Source: Arthrobacter sp. (GTDB lineage Bacteria > Actinomycetota > Actinomycetes > Actinomycetales > Micrococcaceae). From it: DNA of 7,838 nucleotides. The notes beneath the pieces were generated by a model. The model was given only the letters and a program-made list of their open reading frames with translations. It had not been told where the DNA came from and did not search any database. Below, piece after piece: positions 1 to 6,241 of the stretch; position 1 is the first letter of the stretch; each line of letters begins with the position of its first letter. The position numbers and the translations under genes were made by a program. The DNA lies in NCBI GenBank assembly GCA_025464925.1, contig JAODMS010000040.1, forward strand, positions 1-7,838, read 5' to 3'.

Positions 1-208
1 CCAGGGAGCCGGAATCGGCGGAGTCGCGGAACCACTCCCCCAGCGCGACGGGGTCGGTCGACGGCAGGGTGTGGCCGACGCTTTCCGCAAGTTCAATGAT
101 GGTGGCCGGACGCAGTCCGCCGTCCAGGTGGTCGTGAAGGGAAACCTTGGGAAGGCCCTTCAGGTCGAAGTCGAGGTCAGGGGCAGCGTCAAGAATAGGG
201 TCAGTCAC
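1..208 (-). CDS. add: Adenosine deaminase, N-terminal part (runs off the left edge)
   Basis: Only the first 69 codons are in the window. The enzyme deaminates adenosine and deoxyadenosine to inosine and deoxyinosine in the cytoplasm, a purine salvage step. The evidence is the N-terminal family block [13 protein letters not shown] (residues 19-31) followed by [11 protein letters not shown]25 and H27 form the HxH pair that binds the catalytic zinc in the adenosine deaminase family. The remaining metal and catalytic residues lie outside the window and cannot be checked. The start is GTG at 208: an ATG 11 bases upstream (219) is in another frame and hits a stop after four codons. The ribosome binding site is weak (GGTGGG only 3 bases from the start). 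The gene follows the upstream DedA gene by 33 bp with no visible terminator, so it is probably co-transcribed. An adenine deaminase or another metal-dependent amidohydrolase is less likely, because HLDGGLRP is typical of adenosine deaminase. Confidence 0.9.
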   Translation of the reverse strand, partial: MTDPILDAAPDLDFDLKGLPKVSLHDHLDGGLRPATIIELAESVGHTLPSTDPVALGEWFRDSADSGSL

Positions 209-241
209 GTTCCCACCATAGGGTCGCAAGGACTGCCAACG

Positions 242-961
242 CTAGTTCCTGCCGGCCTCGGCGTCGGTGCACTGTCCTGCGAGGACAGCGTCCGGTCCGG
301 TGTTGGCCGCATGGACCCGCTCACCGTCGCCGGAACCGGCGGGCTGGACGTCGTTGCGCGCGAGCCGCTTGTGCCACCAGCGCAGCAGGTGATCGATCAG
401 GACACCCAGCACGATCGCGAACACCACCGCGATGCCCGCGCTGAGCAGCGGATTGTGGTGCAGCCAGGGGAAGGAGCTGGCCAGGATTCCGATGCCGATC
501 GAATAGGCCACCCAGGTGACGCAGGCAAAAGCGTCCAGGAAGAAGAACTTCCGGTGCGGAAACCCCGTGGTGCCAGCGACATAATTGACCGCGACGCGCC
601 CCCAGGGAATGTACCGGGCCGTAAAGATCAGGACGGCTCCGCGCTTCTCCAGCTCGTATCGCGCCCAGCCGAATGCCTTCTGGACCTTTGGCCTCCGCAT
701 CCAGCGCCAGCGTTCGAGGCCGATCTTCCGGCCCAGGAGGTAGGCCATGTTGTCACCTGCGATCGCGCCGACAAGCGCTGTCAGGCCCAGAATCCAAAGG
801 TTTGGCTCTCCGCTGTGCCGGGAGAACGCCGCGAGGGCAACGATCAGGGTCTCGCTCGGGACCACCATGGCGAAGCCGTCGACGAAGAAGAAGACGAGGA
901 GAACCGGGTAAATCCACCACTGGCCAGCTGCATGGAGCACGGCCTCATTAATAAACTCCAC
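242..961 (-). CDS. DedA-family membrane protein (second of a tandem pair)
   Basis: A 239-residue integral-membrane protein of the DedA / SNARE-associated (VTT) family. Some DedA proteins flip undecaprenyl phosphate or other lipids; others affect proton-driven processes, and the role of this copy is unknown. Visible motifs are DGFAMVVPSE (28-37, re-entrant loop), GDNMAYLLGR (69-78), RWRWMRRP (84-91), ARYIPWGR (115-122, matching the family FxRxxPxxR pattern) and a hydrophobic C-terminal helix near 180-200. A polar tail of about 30 residues follows. It aligns without gaps to the preceding DedA gene over residues 1-138, with about 69 identical positions by hand count. The tandem copy has PP at positions 32-33, where this one has MV. 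I chose the GTG start at 961 because AGGAG lies 10 bases upstream and because the paralogue starts at the same aligned residue. The open frame continues up to an ATG at 1048, but the extra 29 residues do not look like DedA sequence. Confidence 0.9.
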   Translation of the reverse strand: MEFINEAVLHAAGQWWIYPVLLVFFFVDGFAMVVPSETLIVALAAFSRHSGEPNLWILGLTALVGAIAGDNMAYLLGRKIGLERWRWMRRPKVQKAFGWARYELEKRGAVLIFTARYIPWGRVAVNYVAGTTGFPHRKFFFLDAFACVTWVAYSIGIGILASSFPWLHHNPLLSAGIAVVFAIVLGVLIDHLLRWWHKRLARNDVQPAGSGDGERVHAANTGPDAVLAGQCTDAEAGRN

Positions 962-1110
962 GCGGGCATTGCTCCTAGACGAAATGAGGCAGGGGTAAGT
1001 GAGGTAAATCGCTTCCCCAGTGTCCCATGGGGCGGATGCATACGCCACGGTCTTACGCGGAAATCCGCCATCGGCCGAAGAAGTGCCGTCGTATCGTCCG
1101 CCCGCCGCCG
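962..1110. other. 149-bp intergenic gap holding several small dyads
   Basis: This is the only gap above 35 bp in the window. On the plus strand it holds an imperfect 16-bp dyad at 1031-1046 (7 of 8 pairs match, centred on ATGCAT), a stem CCCCA/TGGGG with an 8-base loop at 1015-1032 that contains CCCATGGG, and gcgga-aa-tccgc at 1057-1068. None is followed by a T-run on the minus strand, so I do not call a rho-independent terminator. I found no convincing -35/-10 pair. The gap could carry a promoter or operator for the second DedA gene and add, but this is inference. Confidence 0.4.
972..976 (-). promoter_or_regulatory. Ribosome binding site of the second DedA gene
   Basis: AGGAG on the minus strand, 10 bases before the GTG at 961. 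It decides this start over the in-frame ATG at 1048. An ATG only two bases from the AGGAG is out of frame. Confidence 0.65.
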
Positions 1111-1746
1111 CTACGGCTCAGCGGGTGGAACGGGCCGCTTCAATTCAACCGGAAGCGTCCCGCGCGACCTGCTGCTGGCGAGGTCCACCGCGATGCCGAG
1201 GGCGACCGCGCAGACGATGGCGATGATGGCGCCGAGCAGGTGGTTTTCCTCGAACCACTGCCCGAAGAACAGGCCGATCGCGACGGAGTAACCCGCCCAG
1301 AGTGCCGCGGACAGCACCGTCAGCCCCACGAACCTCGGACGCGGGTAGTGGGTGGCGCCGGCCGTCAGGTTTACGGCCACCCGGCCGATGGGGACAAAGC
1401 GCGCCACGAGAATCAGCGACGCCGGCCGCTTCCTCAGTTCCCTGCCTGCCCAATGGAAGGCCGCCTGCATGCGGGGCCGGCGCATCCATGCCCAGCGGTG
1501 CGTTCCGGTGCCCCGGCCGATCAGGTACGCGATGTTGTCACCCACGAAGGCGCCCGCTCCGGCGGTTGCCATCAACAGCAGGGGGTTCGGGACGTCCGCC
1601 GTGGCCGCGACGGCGGCCAAGCCGACCACCACCGATTCGCTGGGAACCGGCGGGAAGAAGCCATCAATGACGCAACAGGCGAATACGAGGACGAGGACCC
1701 AGGGTTGCCCTGCGGCGGCGAGGATGAATTCGTTGATTGCCTGCAC
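1111..1746 (-). CDS. DedA-family membrane protein (first of a tandem pair)
   Basis: A 211-residue integral-membrane protein of the DedA / VTT family, near the usual family length. The re-entrant loop DGFFPPVPSE (28-37) is of the canonical type with acidic residues D28 and E37. It is followed by GDNIAYLIGR (69-78), RWAWMRRP (84-91) and ARFVPIGR (115-122). R116 and R122 match the two arginines of the family FxRxxPxxR pattern, which are essential in studied E. coli DedA proteins. A C-terminal hydrophobic helix spans roughly 168-190, ending in a short basic tail. The GTG start at 1746 has AGGA 4 bases upstream. The gene begins 19 bp after the stop of deoA and is therefore very probably in the same transcript as the nucleoside genes. 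Known DedA functions include transport of undecaprenyl phosphate and effects on membrane potential and drug resistance. Nothing in the sequence gives the substrate of this copy. Confidence 0.92.
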   Translation of the reverse strand: MQAINEFILAAAGQPWVLVLVFACCVIDGFFPPVPSESVVVGLAAVAATADVPNPLLLMATAGAGAFVGDNIAYLIGRGTGTHRWAWMRRPRMQAAFHWAGRELRKRPASLILVARFVPIGRVAVNLTAGATHYPRPRFVGLTVLSAALWAGYSVAIGLFFGQWFEENHLLGAIIAIVCAVALGIAVDLASSRSRGTLPVELKRPVPPAEP

Positions 1747-1750
1747 GGTT

Positions 1751-1754
1751 TCCT
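1751..1754 (-). promoter_or_regulatory. Ribosome binding site of the first DedA gene
   Basis: AGGA on the minus strand, 4 bases before the GTG at 1746, inside the 19-bp gap after deoA. It is short and modest in strength, so some dependence on translation of deoA is plausible. Confidence 0.5.
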
Positions 1755-1765
1755 AACGCACGAGC

Positions 1766-3088
1766 CTAGGCGATGCGGTCAATGATGAGCCGCTGCGCCG
1801 GCCGGGAGCCATCAGGTGCAATCACGACGGCGTGCGCCAGCGCTTCCTTGGCCCGTGCGAACTTCTCCGGCGTGTCTGTCAGGAGCGTCATCAGGGGTTC
1901 GCCGGCTCGTACCGTGGCACCGGGTTTCGCGTGCATGCGGACACCGGCACCGGGCTGGACCGCGTCTTCCTTGCGGGCGCGTCCGGCCCCGAGGCGCCAG
2001 GCTGCGACACCGACTGCCATGGCGTCCAGCTCCACCAACACCCCGTCGGCGGGCGCATAGAGAACCTCGGATTCCCTGGCGGCCGGGAGCTTGGCGCGGG
2101 GGTCTCCACCCTGCGCCTCGATCATCCGGTTCCAGACGTCCATGGCCCGGCCGTCCTTGAGCGCGGCGCGGGGATCGGCGTCGTGGACACCGGCGCATGC
2201 CAGCATCTCCTCGGCCAGGCGGACGGTAAGTTCGACGACGTCTTCCGGGCCTCCCCCGGCCAGCACCTCGACCGATTCCTCGACCTCGATCGCATTGCCT
2301 GCGGTGAGGCCCAGGGGCGTGTCCATGTTGGTCAGCAGCGCGACCGTGTTGACGCCGGCGTCCTTGCCCAGGGCCACCATGGTCTCAGCCAGTTCGCGGG
2401 CCCGGGCTTCGTCCTTCATGAAGGCGCCGCTACCCACCTTGACGTCCAGCACCAGCGAACCGGTGCCTTCGGCGATCTTCTTGCTCATGATTGAGGATGC
2501 GATCAGTGGAATGGCCTCCACTGTTCCGGTGACGTCGCGTAGGGCGTAAAGCTTCTTGTCGGCCGGGGCCAGGCCCGCGCCCGCGGCGCAGATGACGGCG
2601 CCTACGTCCTGGAGCTGGGCGAGCATCTCCTCATTGCTCAGTGCCGCCCGCCAGCCGGGGATCGATTCCAGCTTGTCCAGGGTGCCGCCGGTGTGGCCCA
2701 GGCCCCGGCCGGACAGCTGCGGTACGGCAACGCCGAAAACGGCCACGAGGGGCGCCAGCGGGAGCGTGATCTTGTCCCCCACCCCGCCGGTGGAGTGTTT
2801 GTCGCTGGTGGGCTTTCCGCCGCCGCCGGGACGTCGCAGGCTGGAGAAGTCCATCCGCTCACCGGAAGCGATCATCGCCTCCGTCCAGCGGGAGATCTCG
2901 GCCCGGTTCATGCCGTTGAGCAGGATCGCCATGTTCAAGGCCGCCATCTGTTCATCGGCGATGGCGCCACGGGTATAGGCCTCGATGGTCCAGTCGATCT
3001 GCGCGGGGCTGAGTACGCCCTTGTCCCGCTTGATGCGGATGATGTCGACGGCGTCGAACGATTCGGTTCGGTTGGGGGTTTGTGTCAC
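1766..3088 (-). CDS. deoA: Thymidine phosphorylase / pyrimidine-nucleoside phosphorylase
   Basis: A 440-residue cytoplasmic enzyme, the usual length for the family. It splits thymidine or deoxyuridine (uridine too, if it is the broader type) with phosphate to base and (deoxy)ribose-1-phosphate. The helical N-terminal domain (about 1-75) is followed by the phosphate-binding region DKHSTGG (96-102) and the family signature SGRGLGHTGGTLDKLE (126-141). The active-site set of E. coli thymidine phosphorylase, H85/R171/S186/K190, maps with one constant offset of 13 to H98, R184, S199 and K203. The C-terminal PYNP_C domain covers about 340-425. The GTG start at 3088 overlaps the cdd stop as GTGA and has GGAGGA 6 bases upstream. 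The open frame extends further upstream to 3220 but overlaps cdd and has no family similarity. The sequence does not settle thymidine-specific against broad pyrimidine specificity. Following a deaminase that makes (deoxy)uridine, either fits. Confidence 0.95.
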   Translation of the reverse strand: MTQTPNRTESFDAVDIIRIKRDKGVLSPAQIDWTIEAYTRGAIADEQMAALNMAILLNGMNRAEISRWTEAMIASGERMDFSSLRRPGGGGKPTSDKHSTGGVGDKITLPLAPLVAVFGVAVPQLSGRGLGHTGGTLDKLESIPGWRAALSNEEMLAQLQDVGAVICAAGAGLAPADKKLYALRDVTGTVEAIPLIASSIMSKKIAEGTGSLVLDVKVGSGAFMKDEARARELAETMVALGKDAGVNTVALLTNMDTPLGLTAGNAIEVEESVEVLAGGGPEDVVELTVRLAEEMLACAGVHDADPRAALKDGRAMDVWNRMIEAQGGDPRAKLPAARESEVLYAPADGVLVELDAMAVGVAAWRLGAGRARKEDAVQPGAGVRMHAKPGATVRAGEPLMTLLTDTPEKFARAKEALAHAVVIAPDGSRPAQRLIIDRIA

Positions 3089-3525
3089 CGGGGTTCCTCC
3101 AGGTGTTGGGGGCCAAAGGCATCGGGAAGGACTTGGTCCAGGGTCTTGATTCCCTGGGTGGTCATGAGCTCCATGTTGGGGGCCCGGAATTCGTAGAGCA
3201 GTTGCCGGCAGCGTCCACACGGCATCAGCACGTTAGCACCTGCGTCGACGCAGTAGAAGGCGCGCAGCAGGCCGCCTCCGGTCATCTGCAGATTGCCGAC
3301 CAGGGCGCACTCGGCGCACAGGGTCAGTCCGTAGCTGGCGTTTTCGACATTGCAGCCGCTCACGATCCGGCCGTCCTCGGTGAGGGCCGCGGCCCCCACC
3401 GGGAACTTCGAATACGGCGCATAGGCCTGCTTCATGGCGGCAACGGCCGCGGCCCGGAGTGCGGCCCAGTCAACGCCGGCCCTCGGGCCGGCTGTTCCGC
3501 TGGCCGGGGGCTGTTCCTCCTGCAC
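3085..3525 (-). CDS. cdd: Cytidine deaminase (homotetrameric, cysteine-zinc type)
   Basis: A 146-residue cytoplasmic zinc enzyme converting cytidine and deoxycytidine to uridine and deoxyuridine. The core starts near residue 18 (VDWAALR). Substrate-binding residues sit in CNVENASYG (58-66). The zinc ligands are C70 in CAE (catalytic proton shuttle E72) and C103/C106 in PCGRC. C73 stands where many tetrameric cytidine deaminases have arginine (CAER); from memory the Mycobacterium tuberculosis enzyme also has CAEC. Residues 1-17 are an Ala/Gly/Pro-rich extension not typical of the family. The start is uncertain in detail. GTG at 3525 is the only in-frame ATG, GTG or TTG between the end of the preceding permease and M31, and its Shine-Dalgarno match is only AAGGG at 9 bases. 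It lies 5 bp after the permease stop and its own stop overlaps the deoA start, so translational coupling is likely. Confidence 0.93.
   Translation of the reverse strand: MQEEQPPASGTAGPRAGVDWAALRAAAVAAMKQAYAPYSKFPVGAAALTEDGRIVSGCNVENASYGLTLCAECALVGNLQMTGGGLLRAFYCVDAGANVLMPCGRCRQLLYEFRAPNMELMTTQGIKTLDQVLPDAFGPQHLEEPR
3095..3100 (-). promoter_or_regulatory. Ribosome binding site of deoA, inside the cdd 3' end
   Basis: GGAGGA on the minus strand, 6 bases before the GTG at 3088. It is a strong site that decides this start and rules out the longer open frame reaching 3220. Confidence 0.8.
3475..3492. repeat. Strong GC inverted repeat in the 5' end of cdd
   Basis: gccggccc and gggccggc (minus-strand reading) are perfect reverse complements separated by only 2 bases, or a 7-bp stem with a 4-base loop. 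With a one-base bulge the stem extends by AAC/GTT. It covers codons 12-17 of cdd (Ala-Gly-Pro-Arg-Ala-Gly). No T-run follows, so it is not a standard terminator. It may be only a by-product of GC-rich codons. Confidence 0.6.
3490..3517. repeat. Short direct repeat in the 5' end of cdd
   Basis: ggctgttcc occurs at 3490-3498 and again at 3509-3517, starts 19 bp apart, within the first 12 codons of cdd. The distal copy overlaps the GGAGGA-like purine run on the minus strand. It is too short to call a mobile or regulatory element. Confidence 0.45.
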
Positions 3526-3530
3526 GCCGG

Positions 3531-4874
3531 TCAGCCCTTGACGTACGGTATGCCGCTGGCGGCCGGCGGCCGGGAGCGGCCCACGAGGCCGGCCACGGCA
3601 AGCACCGTCACCAGGTAAGGAAGCATGGCCATGAACTGGCTCGGCACGGGGGTGCCGATGATCGTGACGATGCTCTGCAGGTTGTCGGCGAAGCCGAACA
3701 GCAGCGCGGCGAAGAAGGCGCCGATCGGATTCCAGCGGCCGAAGATCAGCGCGGCGAGGGCGATGAAGCCGCGGCCGCCGGAGATCTCCTTGGTGAAGCT
3801 GTCGATCGCTACGAGAGTGAAGAACGACCCGCCGATGCCGGCAATTGCACCGCCGAGGGTGACGTTCCAGAAGCGGGTCGCGTTGACCTTGATGCCCATG
3901 GTGTCCGCCGCCTGCGGGTGTTCGCCCACGGCCCGGACCCGCAGGCCCCACTTTGTCTTGTACAGGCCCACCCACACGAGGATCACGGCGATGTACATCA
4001 GGTAGCCGATCACCGACTGCTTGAACAGGATGGGTCCGAGCACGGGAATGCTGGACAGCACCGGGATCTCGATGATCGGCAGCCGGCCGGGCGAGTTGAA
4101 CATGTCCTTGTCCGCCTGCATGACCGTGCTGAACAGGAAGCCGGTGAGGCCGGAGACCAGGACGTTGAGCACGACGCCGACGATGATCTGGTTGACCAGA
4201 TACTTGATGCTGAACAATGCCAGCACCATGGACACGGCCGCGCCGGCGACGGCCGCGGCCAGCAGGCCCACGAAGGGGTTGTGCGTCAGGGTGGCGACGA
4301 TGGCGGCGGTGAAGGCGCCGCCCAGGAGCTGGCCCTCGATGGCGATGTTCACGACGCCCACGCGTTCGCAGAGCACGCCGGACAGGGAGCCGAAGACGAG
4401 GGGCACGGCCAGGGTCACGGACCCGGCGATGAGGCCCGCCAGCGAGATGCTGGGGGTCCGGGCGCCGCCGACCACCCAGATCAGGAAGGCCGCCACAAAG
4501 AGGACCATGAAGGCGATCGGCAGCCAGCGCGGGGGCCGCTGGTCCTTGGTCTTCAGGAACATGGCATAGCCCGCCAGGCCCAGCATGATGACGGAGAGCA
4601 CGATTCCGCCGATGAACGCAGGAATTCGTATCGCCGGCAGCTGGAAGAAGTCGCCGCCGGAGGAAATGCCGAATTCGGCGGTCTGCTGGGGTCCGAGCAG
4701 ACCGAAGAAGATGAATGCAACGACGCCGAGCGCCAGCAGCGACACCGGCAGCTTCCAGGTCACGGGCTTGGCGGAAACCGTCTCTTTGCCGACCTTGCCG
4801 GAACCTGTCTTAGCCGGTTGGGGCTTTTCCGCCTGCGGCTTTCCCGGTTGGGGCGACGTTGCTGTTGCGCTCAT
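3531..4874 (-). CDS. Nucleoside ABC transporter permease 2 (NupQ/YufQ-like)
   Basis: A 447-residue inner-membrane permease of the BPD_transp_2 superfamily, forming the membrane pore with the preceding permease. A charged, Pro/Lys/Gln-rich tail of about 40 residues comes first, then hydrophobic segments near 41-61, 86-106, 117-137 and 143-163 and further helices to about 432. The family block CERVGVVNIAIEGQ (169-182) and the cytoplasmic coupling loop GEHPQAADTMGI (317-328) are clear, as is GRWNPIGAF (379-387). About 300 residues from 145 onward form the usual permease core, so the N-terminal 140 residues with three extra helices make it longer than minimal members. The ATG at 4874 overlaps the upstream stop as ATGA and has GGAGG 6 bases before it. 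The open frame runs on upstream to 5351 but only as a shadow of the other permease. Nucleosides are the inferred substrate, from the ABC family and the cdd/deoA/add neighbours. Confidence 0.92.
   Translation of the reverse strand: MSATATSPQPGKPQAEKPQPAKTGSGKVGKETVSAKPVTWKLPVSLLALGVVAFIFFGLLGPQQTAEFGISSGGDFFQLPAIRIPAFIGGIVLSVIMLGLAGYAMFLKTKDQRPPRWLPIAFMVLFVAAFLIWVVGGARTPSISLAGLIAGSVTLAVPLVFGSLSGVLCERVGVVNIAIEGQLLGGAFTAAIVATLTHNPFVGLLAAAVAGAAVSMVLALFSIKYLVNQIIVGVVLNVLVSGLTGFLFSTVMQADKDMFNSPGRLPIIEIPVLSSIPVLGPILFKQSVIGYLMYIAVILVWVGLYKTKWGLRVRAVGEHPQAADTMGIKVNATRFWNVTLGGAIAGIGGSFFTLVAIDSFTKEISGGRGFIALAALIFGRWNPIGAFFAALLFGFADNLQSIVTIIGTPVPSQFMAMLPYLVTVLAVAGLVGRSRPPAASGIPYVKG
3535..3540 (-). promoter_or_regulatory. 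Weak ribosome binding site of cdd
   Basis: CAAGGG on the minus strand, inside the last codons of the preceding permease and 9 bases before the GTG at 3525. It is the only candidate upstream of the start. A better match, GGAGGA (3515-3520), lies inside cdd codons 2-4 with no start codon at a usable distance downstream. Confidence 0.4.
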
Positions 4875-6241
4875 GCTGCACCTCCGGTGGTTGCTGCCTT
4901 CGGGGACTTGCCGGCGGTTGCGGCCTTCTTCTTGCGCGGGTTCAGGCCGAAGATAGCCCGGACCAGCGGCGGCGCCGCGATGAACAGCACGATCAGCGAC
5001 TGGACCACCAGCACGATGTCGATCGGGGTACCGGTCTGGATCTGCATCTGGACCGCACCGGCGCGGAAGGCGCCGAACAGCACGCCCGCGGCGAAGGTGC
5101 CCCACGGCGTCGAACGTCCCAGCAGCGCGACCGTGATGGCATCGAAGCCGTAAGTTGCCGCAACGCCGTCGGTGAGGACCTTTTCGGTACCGGCCACCTG
5201 CGCGACGCCGGACAGTCCGGCCAGGGCACCGGCGATCGCCATCACCAGGATGGTGGAGCGCGACACGTTGATGCCCGCGGTCAGCGCGGCCTTGGGGCTG
5301 GCTCCGACAGCGCGGAACTCGAAGCCGACCGTGGAGCGGTTCAGCAGCCACCAGACGAATACGGTCGCCGCGATGGCCAGCAGGAAGCCAAGGTGCAGCC
5401 GGTACTGGCTGCCGAGGATCTGCGGGTAGACGGCAGTCGGGTCCAGAATCGGCGAAATCGGGGTGGTCTCCCCCGGCCGCTGGAACGCCGGGGTGTCCAG
5501 CAGGTAGCGCACGAGGTAAAGCGCGATGTAGTTGAACATGATCGTCACGATGACCTCGTGGGCACCGGTGCGGGCCTTGAGCAGGCCGACGATGCCGCCC
5601 CAGACAGCGCCGCCCACGATGCCGGCCACAAGGACCAGGAGCAGGTGGAGACCCAGCGGCAGATGCAGCGCGAAGCCGACCCAGGAAGCGAGGATGCCGG
5701 CCATGATGATCTGGCCTTGGGCGCCGATGTTGAACAGGCCCGCGCGGAAGGCCAGGGCCACGCCGAGGCCCGCCGTAATCAGCGGGGTGGCGATGGTGAG
5801 GGTCTCCATCAGCGGGGCGAACTGCCCGGCGATGCCGCTGCCCCGCGGGTTGAAGACCGAGCCCTGGAACAGCGCCACGTAGGAGCGGGTGGCGGCGGAC
5901 CAGACGGCGGAGAGCAAGTCGGTGGGGCGGGCGAAGAAATAGCCTGCCGTGGCGCCGACCAGCTTGTCGGTGCTGGCAATGAGCAGGCCGCCGAGGATCA
6001 GTGCGAGCAACACGGCCAGAACGGACACCATGCCGCTGCCTGTGAAGATCTGGCGCAGCACCGAGTCGGATCCGCCGGGGACGACGCCGCTTTGGGCCGA
6101 GACGGGAACGGCAGAGGGCTGCATCGCTCCGCCGGCGGTGTCCAGCGAGGTGGCCGAGGCGGCATCCGGGGCCTGCAGCTCCCCGTTGGGGGCCGCGGCG
6201 TCCGGTTCAGCCGCGTGCCGCGGCTGGTTTTTGTCAGTCAT
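4871..6241 (-). CDS. Nucleoside ABC transporter permease 1 (NupP/YufP-like)
   Basis: A 456-residue inner-membrane permease of the BPD_transp_2 superfamily, partner of the following permease in a nucleoside importer. The first 60 residues or so are Ala/Pro/Asp/Ser-rich and look disordered, and a basic Ala/Lys tail ends the protein (RKKKAATAGK...), so it is long for the family. Helices begin near 71-90. The block FRAGLFNIGAQGQI (165-178) is a hallmark of the family, VTIMFNYIALYLV (232-244) is typical of the nucleoside branch, and GASPKAALTAGI (313-324) is the ATPase-facing coupling loop. The ATG at 6241 overlaps the ATPase stop as ATGA, with AGGAGA directly upstream, which fixes the start despite the unusual N-terminal tail. 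Close relatives act in guanosine or general nucleoside uptake (NupNOPQ of Bacillus, BmpA-NupABC of Lactococcus). The sequence does not fix substrate preference. Confidence 0.93.
   Translation of the reverse strand: MTDKNQPRHAAEPDAAAPNGELQAPDAASATSLDTAGGAMQPSAVPVSAQSGVVPGGSDSVLRQIFTGSGMVSVLAVLLALILGGLLIASTDKLVGATAGYFFARPTDLLSAVWSAATRSYVALFQGSVFNPRGSGIAGQFAPLMETLTIATPLITAGLGVALAFRAGLFNIGAQGQIIMAGILASWVGFALHLPLGLHLLLVLVAGIVGGAVWGGIVGLLKARTGAHEVIVTIMFNYIALYLVRYLLDTPAFQRPGETTPISPILDPTAVYPQILGSQYRLHLGFLLAIAATVFVWWLLNRSTVGFEFRAVGASPKAALTAGINVSRSTILVMAIAGALAGLSGVAQVAGTEKVLTDGVAATYGFDAITVALLGRSTPWGTFAAGVLFGAFRAGAVQMQIQTGTPIDIVLVVQSLIVLFIAAPPLVRAIFGLNPRKKKAATAGKSPKAATTGGAA
4881..4885 (-). promoter_or_regulatory. 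Ribosome binding site of permease 2
   Basis: GGAGG on the minus strand, 6 bases before the ATG at 4874 and inside the last codons of permease 1. It decides the start and, with the ATGA overlap, indicates translational coupling. Confidence 0.8.

Noticed and set aside
328..341. Inverted repeat CGCCGG-aa-CCGGCG near the end of the second DedA gene as a terminator
   Set aside because: It lies in coding sequence about 85 bp before the stop, has only a 2-base loop and no following T-run, and GC-rich Pro/Ala/Gly codons make such stems common.
962..1048. 29-residue N-terminal extension of the second DedA protein from an ATG at 1048
   Set aside because: The extra residues do not resemble DedA. The paralogue starts at the residue aligned with GTG 961, and AGGAG precedes that GTG.
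71..1291. Long plus-strand open frame (406 codons) opposite the DedA genes
   Set aside because: It is a high-GC shadow: it covers parts of add, both DedA genes and the gap, its sequence has no recognisable domain, and the opposite strand carries clear family proteins.
3089..3220. 44-residue upstream extension of deoA
   Set aside because: It overlaps cdd in another frame. The GTG at 3088 has an excellent ribosome binding site, gives the usual 440-residue length and forms a GTGA overlap.
4251..4260. Palindrome ggccgcggcc in permease 2
   Set aside because: At 10 bp within alanine codons of GC-rich DNA, it is expected by chance.
3459..5153. Plus-strand open frame of 564 codons opposite the permeases
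   Set aside because: The His/Asp/Gly/Glu/Gln-rich composition is typical of the antisense of hydrophobic membrane-protein codons. There is no domain, and it conflicts with two well-supported permeases.
4875..5351. Upstream extension of permease 2 from 5351
   Set aside because: This is a shadow of permease 1. The real start at 4874 has GGAGG 6 bases upstream and an ATGA overlap.
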